DNA from: Effusibacillus pohliae DSM 22757 | Lineage (GTDB): Bacteria > Bacillota > Bacilli > Tumebacillales > Effusibacillaceae | DNA length: 64,000 bases | Assembly: GCF_000376225.1 (NCBI RefSeq) | Contig: NZ_AQXL01000133.1 | Coordinates: forward strand, 1-64,000 | Direction: 5' to 3' | In this document: positions 15,853-24,072 of the stretch, one piece after another | Position numbering within the stretch: position 1 is the stretch's first letter | Layout of the letters: each line of letters begins with the position of its first letter | Position numbers and translations under genes: made by a program | Notes under the pieces: generated by a model | The model's input: the letters and a program-made list of their open reading frames with translations, nothing else | Databases searched by the model: none | Told to the model about the DNA's origin: nothing

Positions 15853-16308
15853 ATGCAAAAAGACATCACAAAATGGATCGGCCGCCAGTTCGGGCCGTAC
15901 ACGTTTGTGGTTGAACGGGGAAAAATCCGCGAGTTTGCGCTGGCGATCGGCGACGACAATCCGATCTACACGGATCGTGAACAGGCGGTTTCGGCGGGGT
16001 TTCCGGACATCCCGGTTCCTCCTACGTTTGCAACCGTGATCGACATGTGGGGCGGACCCGATTTTTTTCAGTTGGTGGAGCAGCTGCAGTTGAATCTGCT
16101 AAAAGTGCTGCACGGCGAGCAGGAGTACGAATACCTGGCGGACATCCATCCGGGTGATGAGATCACCGCCCGAACCGAGGTGGTGGATGCTCAAGTGAAA
16201 CAAGGGGCGAGCGGCGGGATGAATCTGCTGACGCTGGAGACCCGCTATCAAAACCAGCGCGGGGAAACGGTCCTGATCGGCCGTTCGAAGATTGTGGAAC
16301 GGTTTTGA
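15853..16308 (+). CDS. FAS1-like / MaoC-type dehydratase N-terminal hotdog protein
   Basis: A 151-residue hotdog-fold protein resembling the HadA/ChsH1 type subunit (MaoC_dehydrat_N). It shows FVVERGKIREFALAIGDDNP near the start, then IPVPPTFATVIDMW, and YEYLADIHPGDEITARTEV. This subunit usually lacks the catalytic Asp-His pair and forms a heterodimer with an R-specific hydratase partner. The partner is the next gene at 16435. GGGAGAGGGGAGC precedes the ATG. Together the pair would hydrate 2-enoyl-CoA to 3-hydroxyacyl-CoA. Confidence 0.85.
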   Translation: MQKDITKWIGRQFGPYTFVVERGKIREFALAIGDDNPIYTDREQAVSAGFPDIPVPPTFATVIDMWGGPDFFQLVEQLQLNLLKVLHGEQEYEYLADIHPGDEITARTEVVDAQVKQGASGGMNLLTLETRYQNQRGETVLIGRSKIVERF

Positions 16309-16434
16309 CGGACCGTTGTCCGCTGAGGAACAGTTCCTGATGGGCGTTTCTCGTTCAGGACGAACCCGGATGAAGGACCGCTGCCGGGCATCGTTTCCGG
16401 TGGCAGAAGACAAACGACCAAGGAGGGGAATCGG

Positions 16435-16860
16435 GTGGAACCGATCAAACGTTGGGCAGCAGGTGATGAACTGCCAGCGATCGTCAAACAGCCGGTCACT
16501 CACACACAGTTGGTGCGTTACGCCGGTGCGTCGGGCGACTTCAATCCGATTCACACGGTGGTGTCGGTGGCGCAGCAGGCGGGACTGGGCGATGTGATTG
16601 CACACGGCATGCTGATTATGGGATTTGCCGGGCAAGCGATCTGCACCTGGTTTCCGCGCAAGGATCTGCGGCGCTTCAAGGTGCGGTTTGCGGCGATGAC
16701 CCGTCCCGGGGAACAGATTGTCGTCAGCGGCAAAGTGGTGGAACGGATCACGGTGGGCGGGGAGCCTCGGCTGCTCTGCAATGTGGCGGCAAGCAACCAG
16801 GACGGGGAAACGAAGCTGAAAGGCGAATTTGAGGTGGCATGGAGGGAGCGGGCGGAATGA
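16435..16860 (+). CDS. MaoC-family enoyl-CoA hydratase (hydratase 2 type)
   Basis: A 141-residue hotdog-fold hydratase. ASGDFNPIHTV in residues ~38-48 carries the catalytic Asp and His of R-specific enoyl-CoA hydratases, and GDVIAHGMLIMGFAG is the typical following helix. The GTG start has AAGGAGGGG 5 bp upstream, a strong site. Its stop codon overlaps the SDR start (ATGA). With the preceding FAS1-like subunit and the SDR it reproduces the hydratase and dehydrogenase parts of the peroxisomal multifunctional enzyme 2. Confidence 0.88.
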   Translation: MEPIKRWAAGDELPAIVKQPVTHTQLVRYAGASGDFNPIHTVVSVAQQAGLGDVIAHGMLIMGFAGQAICTWFPRKDLRRFKVRFAAMTRPGEQIVVSGKVVERITVGGEPRLLCNVAASNQDGETKLKGEFEVAWRERAE

Positions 16861-17669
16861 GCATGCTGCAGGGAAAAGTGGCGATTGTCACCGGCTCGGG
16901 ACGCGGAGTCGGCCGGGCGGCGGCCGATATGTTGGCGGAGCACGGGGCGGCAGTGGTGATCAACGACCTGGATGAAGCGCCGGCGGCGGAAGCGGTGGCG
17001 GCAATTAAGGAAAAAGGGGGTCAGGCGATCAGTGTGGTCGGCAGCGTGACCGATCCGGATTTTCCGAAACGGGTGATGCAGCAAACGATCCAGGCGTTCG
17101 GCCGCCTGGATATTCTGGTCAACAACGCGGGTTACACGTGGGACAGCCTGATTCACAAAATGACGGACGAACAGTTTCAGGCGATGCTCGACGTCCATCT
17201 GATCGCCCCGTTCCGGTTGATCCGGGAAGCGGCCCCCTACATGCGGGATGCGGCCAAAACGGAGATGGAACAAGGGCAGACGGTGTATCGAAAGATCGTC
17301 AATGTGTCGTCAGTAGCCGGCATCATGGGCAATGTCGGACAGGCGAACTATGCGTCGGCGAAAGCCGGGGTGATCGGCTTGACGAAGACGATTGCCCGCG
17401 AATGGGGGTCGTTCAACATCAATTGCAACGCCGTCGCGTTCGGTTTAATCGACACCCGCCTGACCCAATCGAAGGAAAAAGGGGAAACGGTGCAGGGGGT
17501 GGCGATCGGCATCCCGGAAAAAGTCCGCCAGATGTTTGAACAGTCGATTCCGCAACGCCGGGCCGGCACTCCGGAGGAAGCGGCGGCAGCGATTTTCTAT
17601 CTGGCTTCCCCGCTGTCCAATTATGTGAACGGTCAGGTGCTGAATGTCAACGGAGGATTTTACACCTGA
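16857..17669 (+). CDS. Short-chain dehydrogenase/reductase, probable 3-hydroxyacyl-CoA dehydrogenase
   Basis: A 270-residue classical SDR: cofactor motif TGSGRGVG at residues 12-19, LVNNAGYT, the catalytic Ser in VNVSSVAG, and YASAK with Tyr165/Lys169. It resembles the dehydrogenase domain of 17-beta-HSD type 4 and FabG. ATG 16857 (ATGA overlap with the MaoC gene) was preferred over an upstream in-frame ATG at 16839, because the GGAGGG site lies between them. In this operon its likely substrate is the R-3-hydroxyacyl-CoA made by the MaoC pair. Confidence 0.88.
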   Translation: MSMLQGKVAIVTGSGRGVGRAAADMLAEHGAAVVINDLDEAPAAEAVAAIKEKGGQAISVVGSVTDPDFPKRVMQQTIQAFGRLDILVNNAGYTWDSLIHKMTDEQFQAMLDVHLIAPFRLIREAAPYMRDAAKTEMEQGQTVYRKIVNVSSVAGIMGNVGQANYASAKAGVIGLTKTIAREWGSFNINCNAVAFGLIDTRLTQSKEKGETVQGVAIGIPEKVRQMFEQSIPQRRAGTPEEAAAAIFYLASPLSNYVNGQVLNVNGGFYT

Positions 17670-17729
17670 TCGGTTTCGCCGGGCTGGTTGGAAGCCGATG
17701 GAAAGCTGGACAGCCGTGCGGAATAACGG

Positions 17730-18938
17730 ATGGGGGGAAACGAGGTGGCCGGGCACAGTGGAACACGTCACAAGAAGCCGCTGCAAGGAATCCGCATCGT
17801 CGATTTTTCCCGCTATCTGCCGGGGCCGTACGCCACCTGGCGGCTGGCCGGCATGGGAGCGGAAGTGATCAAGGTGGAACCCCCGGACGGGGGCGATCCG
17901 GCCCGGTATTTGGCGGAGCGGCGGGATGGCACCGGTTTGATTTTTCTGGCCAACAACCGGAACAAAAAAAGCGTCACGATCAACCTCAAGCGGCCGGAAG
18001 GACGGCAGCTCGCCTTTCAGTTGGCGTGCCAGGCGGATGTGGTGATCGAAGGGTACCGCCCCGGGGTGGCGGACGCGCTGGGCATCGGGTATGAACAGAT
18101 CAGGCGGGTGCGGCCGGACATCATCTACTGCTCCCTCACGGGATTCGGCCAGACAGGTCCCTTGCGCGATCTCGCCGGGCACGACCTGAACTATCTGGCG
18201 CTGAGCGGCGTACTCTCGCAGTTGAAAGACCGGGACGGGAGACCGGTTCAACCGACCGTCCAATTCGCCGATTTGATTGGCGGGATGGCGGCTGCGGAGG
18301 CGATTTTGGCCGCATTGGTGAAACGTTCTTTTACATCGGAAGGCAACTATCTGGATATTTCGATGACCGATGCGCTGATCCAACTAATGAACACCCATAT
18401 GCTGTATCAACAGGTGTTGGGAATCGGGCAAGGGGTCCCCGTCCTGGGCGGCGGGTTCGTTTGCTATCACATCTACGAAACGGCCGATTGCAGGTTTGTC
18501 ACTCTGGGAGCGCTGGAAAGCAAATTTTGGACGAATTTCTGCCGGGCTGTCGGACGGGAGGAATGGATCTCTGCACAGTTCAGTCCGGCGGTCGAAGCGA
18601 ATCCGATTTTTCCGGAACTGCAGGCGCTGTTCCGCAGCCGTACACGGTACGAATGGACCGCCTTGGGGCGGCAGGCGGACTGTTGCTTGACGCCAGTGCT
18701 GGAAACGGGCGAGATGATGGATCATCCACATGTTCGGGAAAAGAGGAGTGGGCGGGGCGGTGAGACGGGCACAGGGATGATGGCGACCGGGATGGGGATA
18801 GGTGCCCTGTTTGGGGACGGCGGCGGGACGGATGCCCCGGCACCTGCGCTCGGGCAGCACAACCGCGAGATTTTGCAGGGGCTGCTTGGCGCAACGGATG
18901 CGCAGCTCGAGGAATGGGAAAAACAAGGGGTTGTCTGA
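17730..18938 (+). CDS. CaiB/BaiF class III CoA transferase
   Basis: A 402-residue formyl-CoA-transferase-family enzyme. It transfers CoA between acids, activating a carboxylic acid for beta-oxidation. Typical segments: IRIVDFSRYLPGPYATWRLA at the N-terminus, GAEVIKVEPPDGGDPAR, NNRNKKSVTINLK, and the catalytic Asp in VQFADLIGGMAAA. The C-terminus has ALGQHNREIL. A GTG at 17745, just after a GGGGGGAAACGAG stretch, is an equally plausible start. A glycine- and threonine-rich insertion (GRGGETGTGMMATGMG) before the C-terminus is unusual for the family. A terminator follows. Confidence 0.88.
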   Translation: MGGNEVAGHSGTRHKKPLQGIRIVDFSRYLPGPYATWRLAGMGAEVIKVEPPDGGDPARYLAERRDGTGLIFLANNRNKKSVTINLKRPEGRQLAFQLACQADVVIEGYRPGVADALGIGYEQIRRVRPDIIYCSLTGFGQTGPLRDLAGHDLNYLALSGVLSQLKDRDGRPVQPTVQFADLIGGMAAAEAILAALVKRSFTSEGNYLDISMTDALIQLMNTHMLYQQVLGIGQGVPVLGGGFVCYHIYETADCRFVTLGALESKFWTNFCRAVGREEWISAQFSPAVEANPIFPELQALFRSRTRYEWTALGRQADCCLTPVLETGEMMDHPHVREKRSGRGGETGTGMMATGMGIGALFGDGGGTDAPAPALGQHNREILQGLLGATDAQLEEWEKQGVV

Positions 18939-19057
18939 GCGCGAAAGTCGGCGATTGGTCTTTACAAACCGCACTGGGCAGAATATGATGAAAATAGAAA
19001 AAACGAACTGTTGCATCCGCCGGACTTCCTTGCCGGGGAGCCAGTACGCGGATGACA

Positions 19058-19108
19058 AGCCAGTCGGGCTGCAAGCTTTGTTTGCGGTTGGCTGGCTCTT
19101 GTTTTTTT
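19058..19108 (+). terminator. Terminator between the two CoA transferase genes
   Basis: AGCCAGTCGG pairs with TTGGCTGGCT (with wobble), then CTTG and seven T. It should end or attenuate the first acyl-CoA transcript before the gene at 19159. Confidence 0.65.
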
Positions 19109-19158
19109 CGGAGGCAGCTGCACAAAATTTCGCTGCACCACGATTTGGGAGGTGAACC

Positions 19159-20343
19159 ATGGGGGCGCTGGACGGGTTGAAGGTGATCGATTTGACGCGG
19201 GTGCTGGCGGGGCCTTACTGCACGATGATCCTGGGTGACCTGGGGGCGGATGTGATCAAGATTGAAGCACCGGGCGGGAGCGACGAGACGCGCGGCTGGG
19301 GGCCGCCGTTTGCGGGGGATCAGAGCGCGTACTATTTGACCGCCAACCGCAACAAGCGGGCGATGACGCTGAATTTGAAGGAAGCGGAAGCGAGGGACAT
19401 CCTGCGGACGATGGTGAAGTCGGCCGATGTACTGATCCAAAACTTCAGGACCGGCACGATGGAAAAATGGGGTCTCGGCTACGACGATCTGCACGCGCTC
19501 AACCCGCGGTTGATCTACTGCTCGATCAGCGGTTTCGGACAATCCGGTCCCTACAAGGACTTGCCCGGTTACGACTACGTCGTGCAAGCGATGGGCGGCA
19601 TGATGAGCATCACCGGCAGCGAGGAGTCCGGTCCGATGAAAGTGGGCGTGGCGATTGCCGACATCGCAACCGGCTTGTATTGCACGATCGCGATTCTGGC
19701 CGCGCTGCAGGAGCGCCACCGTTCCGGCAGGGGACAGCAGATCGACATCGCGCTGCTCGATTCGCAGATCTCGCTGCTTGCCAACGTCGCCAGCAATTAT
19801 CTGGTCTCGGGTCAGATTCCGAAACGATACGGCAACCAGCATCCGAACATCGTTCCCTACCAGACGTTCCGGGCGAGCGACGGGGAGATGGTGGTGGCTG
19901 TCGGCAACGACCGTCAATTTCAAAAATTGTGCGAAATCATCGACAAGCCGGAACTGGCTGGCGATCCGGCGTTTCGGAGCAACTCGGAGCGGCTCGCCAA
20001 CCGCGACCGGCTGATCGAAATGTTGCAAGCGGAATTTCTCCGCAAATCCTGCAAAGAATGGCAGGAATTGTGCACTTCCGCCGGGATTCCGGCCGGTCCG
20101 ATTTACAACCTGCAGCAGTTGTTCGACGATCCGCATGTGGCGGCGAGAGACATGAAAATCGAGATGTCCCACCCGACAGCCGGACAGATCCGGCTGGTGG
20201 GCAGTCCGCTGAAACTGTCGCGCAGCCGGGTGGAGATCAAGCGGCATCCGCCGCTGGCCGGCGAGCACACGCGGGAGATCTTGCGGGAATACGGATTTGC
20301 GGACGAGCAGATCGACGACTGGCTGGCCCGAAATATTCTCTAA
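19159..20343 (+). CDS. CaiB/BaiF class III CoA transferase
   Basis: A 394-residue second CoA transferase of the formyl-CoA-transferase family. It has LKVIDLTRVLAGPYCTMIL at the start, GADVIKIEAPGGSDETRGW, NRNKRAMTLNLK, SGFGQSGPYKDLPGYDYV and the catalytic Asp in VAIADIATGLYC. It is closer to the canonical family than the copy at 17730. GGGAGGTGAACC precedes the ATG. It is followed 90 bp later by an acyl-CoA dehydrogenase of the glutaryl-CoA-dehydrogenase-like branch, so the pair may activate and oxidise a dicarboxylic or branched acid. Confidence 0.9.
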   Translation: MGALDGLKVIDLTRVLAGPYCTMILGDLGADVIKIEAPGGSDETRGWGPPFAGDQSAYYLTANRNKRAMTLNLKEAEARDILRTMVKSADVLIQNFRTGTMEKWGLGYDDLHALNPRLIYCSISGFGQSGPYKDLPGYDYVVQAMGGMMSITGSEESGPMKVGVAIADIATGLYCTIAILAALQERHRSGRGQQIDIALLDSQISLLANVASNYLVSGQIPKRYGNQHPNIVPYQTFRASDGEMVVAVGNDRQFQKLCEIIDKPELAGDPAFRSNSERLANRDRLIEMLQAEFLRKSCKEWQELCTSAGIPAGPIYNLQQLFDDPHVAARDMKIEMSHPTAGQIRLVGSPLKLSRSRVEIKRHPPLAGEHTREILREYGFADEQIDDWLARNIL

Positions 20344-20433
20344 AACTAAATGGCGAGGATGTCCGCGCGATGAACCCTGCGGTCCGCGCGCTGCACCCTT
20401 GCAGAACAAAACCAAAAAGAGGTGATCCGGAAG

Positions 20434-21660
20434 ATGAATTTTGCATTTTCCAGCGAACAGGAAGCGGTCCGCAAACTGGTGCGGTCGTTTGTCGACAAGG
20501 AAATCATGCCGTACATCCAGGAATGGGATGCGCAAGGCCATTTTGAACGGGGTATTCTGAAACGGCTGGCGGAACTGGAGTTGATGGGCGTCTGCATTCC
20601 GGAGCGTTACGGCGGCAGCGGCATGGACTACAACACGCTGGCGATCGTGTGCGAGGAACTGGAGCGCGGGGATACCGCTTTCCGCACGGCGGTGTCAGTG
20701 CATACCGGCTTGAACAGCATGACGATTTTGCAGTGGGGCAACGAGTTCCAGAAGCAAAAATATCTGGTGCCGCAAGCGCGCGGCGAAAAAATCGGGGCGT
20801 TCGGCCTGACCGAGCCGGGAGCCGGATCGGATGTGGCGGCGATGGCGACAACGGCTGTCCGCGACGGCGATTTGTACATCCTCAACGGTTCGAAAACATG
20901 GATTTCCCTGTGTGACGTGGCGGACCATTTCCTGATTTTTGCGTATACGGACAAAAGCAAAAAGCACCGCGGCATCAGCTGTTTCATCGTCGAGCGGACG
21001 TTCCCGGGCGTCACGACAAGAGCCATCAAAGGAAAATTGGGCATTCGCGCGGGCAACACCGGCGAAGTGTTTTTGGAGGATGTGCGGGTGCCGGCGGAAA
21101 ATCGGTTGGGGGAAGAGGGAGAAGGCTTCGCAATCGCGATGTCGGCGCTTGACAACGGGCGCTTTACCGTGGCCGCGGGCGCTTGCGGTCTGATTCAGGC
21201 GTGCCTGGAAGCGAGCCTCAAATACTGTCATGAGCGGGAAACGTTCGGCAAAAAAATTGGCCAACACCAGTTGGTGCAGCAGATGATCGCCAAGATGGTG
21301 GCAGGTTTGGAAACGTCCCGCCTGCTCGTCTACCGCGCCGGCTGGATGAAAAATCAGGGCCTGCGCAACACGCGGGAAACGTCGCTGGCGAAATGGGTGG
21401 CGTGCGATGCAGCGTTTAACGCGGCGAACGACGCGGTGCAAATTCACGGTGCATACGGCTATTCGAACGAGTATCCGGTGGAACGCTATCTGCGCAATTC
21501 GAAAGCGCCCGTGATTTACGAAGGGACGCGGGAAATCCACACGATCATGCAGGCTGAGTACGCGCTTGGCTACCGGACGGATAAACCGCTGCGCAAGATG
21601 CTGCCCGCGTGGCCGTTTGAGGAGGTGGAAACCGCGAACGATCTGCAGGACATCTTGTGA
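20434..21660 (+). CDS. Acyl-CoA dehydrogenase, glutaryl-CoA-dehydrogenase-like
   Basis: A 408-residue flavoprotein with GLTEPGAGSDVAAM, TWISLCDVADHF, IHGAYGYSNEYPVERYLRN and the catalytic Glu region VIYEGTREIHTIMQ. The combination TREIHTIMQAEYALG is the C-terminal pattern seen in the glutaryl-CoA/short-chain branch. ATG 20434 follows AGAGGTGATCCGG; an in-frame GTG at 20422 lies within that ribosome-binding region and was not used. Likely co-transcribed with the CoA transferase upstream. Confidence 0.9.
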   Translation: MNFAFSSEQEAVRKLVRSFVDKEIMPYIQEWDAQGHFERGILKRLAELELMGVCIPERYGGSGMDYNTLAIVCEELERGDTAFRTAVSVHTGLNSMTILQWGNEFQKQKYLVPQARGEKIGAFGLTEPGAGSDVAAMATTAVRDGDLYILNGSKTWISLCDVADHFLIFAYTDKSKKHRGISCFIVERTFPGVTTRAIKGKLGIRAGNTGEVFLEDVRVPAENRLGEEGEGFAIAMSALDNGRFTVAAGACGLIQACLEASLKYCHERETFGKKIGQHQLVQQMIAKMVAGLETSRLLVYRAGWMKNQGLRNTRETSLAKWVACDAAFNAANDAVQIHGAYGYSNEYPVERYLRNSKAPVIYEGTREIHTIMQAEYALGYRTDKPLRKMLPAWPFEEVETANDLQDIL

Positions 21661-21751
21661 TTGACTCCCGTTTCCCCGTCCCGGTACCATAAGGACATGA
21701 CCGAATGGCTGCCTTCTTCCGGGGGCGCTCGGGCGCATCGTGGCAGGTAGA

Positions 21752-22117
21752 ATGGTAGGACAGGAGAGGGTGGGGGAGTTGTTTGCCGGGAAGTCGATTT
21801 TTATCGCGGGACATGCAAAACTGCCGCAGGGCATGGCGGCCAAAAGCGTTTTTGATTCGCTGACGATCACGGCGGAAGTCGACAGCAAATACGGGGTGAT
21901 CCTGGAAGCGTCCTGCACGCTGGCAACCGAACACGGCAGGAACTTTATCGGGTCCCTGCTGCGGGGGCACAGTCTGCGAGAGGGGATCGACGAGCTGATC
22001 GAACTGGTGCAGCGCCATTATCTGGGAAAAGCGCAAAACGCGCTGGTCGCCGCACTGCGGGATCTGCATGTGCAATACGAAAATCTGATCAAACAGACAG
22101 GAGGACGCTTGCCGTAA
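21752..22117 (+). CDS. DUF3870-family protein
   Basis: About 121 residues. The core FIAGHAKLPQGMAAKSVFDS, then EVDSKYGVILEASCTLATEHG and IGSLLRGHSLREGIDELIE fits the DUF3870 family, small proteins found beside acyl-CoA and amino-acid catabolism genes in Bacillota and Clostridia. The conserved Cys in ASCTLAT is present. No biochemical role is known. The start is uncertain: GTG 21740, ATG 21752, GTG 21770 and TTG 21779 are all in frame, and AGGAGAGG at 21762 would favour one of the later ones. Confidence 0.7.
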   Translation: MVGQERVGELFAGKSIFIAGHAKLPQGMAAKSVFDSLTITAEVDSKYGVILEASCTLATEHGRNFIGSLLRGHSLREGIDELIELVQRHYLGKAQNALVAALRDLHVQYENLIKQTGGRLP

Positions 22118-22184
22118 GGCAGCCGTTTCTTTTTGGTGGGGAGGAGAAAAATCTGCTACACTATCGATTAGAAAAACGGATGGG

Positions 22185-22691
22185 GTGGCGGACGTGGATG
22201 CAACAAAAATGGTTCTGACGCTGGCGATCGGTACGATGGGCGGGTTGATCGGCTACAAGTTAAAAATTCCGGCCGGCGCGATGATCGGATCGTTGGGGGC
22301 GGTGGCGCTGTTCAACCTGTTTCACGGCTCACTGGGAAAAATGCCAAGCGGCGTGATCACCGCCGTCCAGATCGTGCTCGGTTCCTCGCTCGGGCTGTCG
22401 GTCACCAAGGGCTTGTTCGGCGATTTGAAAACCGCCTGGCTGCCGGCGCTGCTGATCGCCGGAACCTACCTGCTGGCGAGCATTGCGGTCGGTTTTCTCG
22501 TGTCCAAAATAACCGGCTGGGATCTGTTGACCTCCCTGTTCAGCGCAGTACCGGGAGGTCTGGCGGATGTGGTGGCGGCAGCCCAGGGCATAGAGGGAGT
22601 GAAGACGGTCGATGTGATGCTGATTCACACCGTCCGGCTGGCGGTGGTGCTGCTGTCGATCCCGATTTTGGTGAAGCTGTTTGGCAAATAG
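22185..22691 (+). CDS. AbrB-family (ammonia monooxygenase-like) membrane protein, half-length
   Basis: A 168-residue hydrophobic protein with about five membrane segments. GGLIGYKLKIPAGAMIGSLG and SAVPGGLADVVAAAQGIEG are hallmarks of the membrane AbrB duplication domain. Most members carry two copies (about 350 residues); this one has a single copy, so it probably dimerises. Not related to the DNA-binding AbrB. GTG 22185 is used; GTG 22194 and ATG 22209 are alternatives. Function unknown, possibly transport or regulation at the membrane. Confidence 0.75.
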   Translation: MADVDATKMVLTLAIGTMGGLIGYKLKIPAGAMIGSLGAVALFNLFHGSLGKMPSGVITAVQIVLGSSLGLSVTKGLFGDLKTAWLPALLIAGTYLLASIAVGFLVSKITGWDLLTSLFSAVPGGLADVVAAAQGIEGVKTVDVMLIHTVRLAVVLLSIPILVKLFGK

Positions 22692-22809
22692 GGATGGGGT
22701 CCGCAAAAAGAAGGATCCGGCAGGTTGGTGGCGAACTATACCGGGAAGGCAACTTTATGTCACCGATCGATTCCGAAAAAAGAAAAAAAAAGGTAAAGGA
22801 GCGTTCGCG

Positions 22810-23091
22810 ATGTCCGACCAACTGAAAAACATCGAGGAAAAGCTCAGCCAGCTTGTCACGATGGTGGCCAGCCTCCGTACGGAACAACAGAGCATGCGGC
22901 AGGAAATGAACAGCATGCGGGAAGAAATGGATCAGCGTTTCGACCAGTTGCGGCAGGAAATGAACCAGCGATTCGATCAGTTGCAGAAGAGAATCGACGA
23001 CGTCAGCCAATCGGTAAATTTTCTTGTCCACAAGACGGGCGAACATGACAAGGATATTTACATTTTGAAACAGCGCGTAATGAGTTTGTAA
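22810..23091 (+). CDS. Small coiled-coil protein, paralogue of the one at 5407
   Basis: A 93-residue charged coil. Repeats of RQEMNSMREEMDQRFDQL type give a continuous heptad pattern, and the tail GEHDKDIYILKQRVMSL matches the tail of the 5407-5754 protein (REHDRDIFSLKRK). ATG 22810 follows AAAGGAG with 8-nt spacing; the open frame upstream of it is lysine-rich and probably untranslated. A terminator follows at 23143. Function unknown. Confidence 0.7.
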   Translation: MSDQLKNIEEKLSQLVTMVASLRTEQQSMRQEMNSMREEMDQRFDQLRQEMNQRFDQLQKRIDDVSQSVNFLVHKTGEHDKDIYILKQRVMSL

Positions 23092-23142
23092 GCCGCAATT
23101 TCAATACAGGTTATCCCTTCCCAGGCGATAACGACATTTGAG

Positions 23143-23165
23143 CTGACCTCCGGGTCAGTTTTTTT
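23143..23165 (+). terminator. Terminator after the coiled-coil gene
   Basis: CTGACC-TCCG-GGTCAG stem-loop directly followed by seven T. Confidence 0.85.
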
Positions 23166-23170
23166 ATTGG

Positions 23171-23187
23171 TTGGCACGATTATTGCG
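23171..23187 (+). promoter_or_regulatory. Sigma-54 (-24/-12) promoter
   Basis: TTGGCACGATTATTGCG contains TGGCACG, four bases, TTGC, a full match to the conserved core of the sigma-54 consensus TGGCACG-N4-TTGCW. It lies just after the preceding terminator and about 50 bp before the decayed enoyl-CoA hydratase start. A sigma-54 activator is encoded at 38024. Confidence 0.85.
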
Positions 23188-23232
23188 GGAAAAATCGGAC
23201 AGAAAAACCAATTTCAGTCGGGAGGGATGCAG

Positions 23233-23357
23233 GTGGAATTTGTAAAGTATCGCAAGGTGGGAAAAGTGACCCATCTGTCCCTGAACAATGGGACGCCCGA
23301 AATGCCCTGCGGGCGGAAATTTCATTGTGGTTCAACCGATGGTTGTCAATGGGAGGC
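23233..23357 (+). pseudogene. Enoyl-CoA hydratase N-terminal fragment, frameshifted
   Basis: GTG 23233 has GGAGGG 6 bp upstream and begins EFVKYRKVGKVTHLSLNN, the usual first strand of crotonase-family hydratases (the NN-P-D-x-R-N-A-L motif). A frame change near 23291 is needed to continue as ARNALRAEISLWFNRWLSM, which fits the next helix. After that no crotonase sequence remains, so most of the gene is gone. It sits directly downstream of a sigma-54 promoter. Confidence 0.6.
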
Positions 23358-23420
23358 CGCAAGATCGATAAGTCGATTTTGAATTATCAAACCATTTTTG
23401 CTGAGGCGAGGAGGAAAAAC

Positions 23421-23907
23421 ATGCGGACGCGAATTACCGATCTTCTGCAAATTCAATATCCAATTGTTTGCGGCGGCATGTTTCGGGTGGGTCGTGCTGC
23501 TTTGGCCACAAGCTGTCGATGCGGTAACCATTCCGGTACTCGCGGGAGGTGGGGTGGCGGACGGACGCGGTCTGGCTGCGGCACTGGCGTTGGGAGCGGA
23601 AGGGGTGGTGATGGGAACGCGTTTTTTGGCCACTCAGGAATCGCCTGTGCACGAGAACGTGAAGCGATGGATGTTGGAAGCGTCAGAGATGGATACGGCG
23701 CTCATCCAAAAATCGATTGGATCGGCGTCACGGGTGGCCCGCAACTCGGTTGCGCTGGAAGTGATGAAAGCGGAAGCAAACGGGGCCACGCTTGCGGAAC
23801 TGCCCCCACTGATCACGGGACAACGATCTGTACGTGTGTACAACGACGGGGATGTGGAAGCCGAACAAATCATTTCCCGATTGGGTGGGCGAATAAGTCA
23901 CAACTGA
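23421..23907 (+). pseudogene. Nitronate monooxygenase with internal deletion and frameshift
   Basis: The ATG at 23421 follows GAGGCGAGGAGG and starts RTRITDLLQIQYPIVCGGM, matching the start of the intact paralogue at 10777-11748. Near 23500 it jumps to another frame at PQAVDAVTIPVLAGGGVADG, and from there the C-terminal half is good: GAEGVVMGTRFLATQESPVH and a normal end. About 170 central residues are missing and the two halves are out of frame, so no functional barrel can form. Confidence 0.85.
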
Positions 23908-24072
23908 CTTGACTGATGCAAAGTTGACTTAATCGAGGTTACTTTTGGGAAAGGGCGAGCCCTTTTTGCGGGGCGGAATGCGAATTTGAGAAACTGCGCG
24001 TTTCCGCGATCCGAACAGTTTCGCCAGTGCGAACGCATCGGTTGCAAGATGAATTTACTTAATTTTTATACT

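Noticed and set aside
18580-20541. 653-codon open frame on the minus strand
   Set aside because: It is antisense to two clear CoA transferase genes; long antisense frames are common in GC-rich DNA. The same applies to 14407-15858, 8777-9784 and 51177-52571.
23143-23165. Hairpin before the sigma-54 promoter as an activator-binding dyad
   Set aside because: It is followed by seven T and sits right after a gene end, so a terminator is the simpler explanation.
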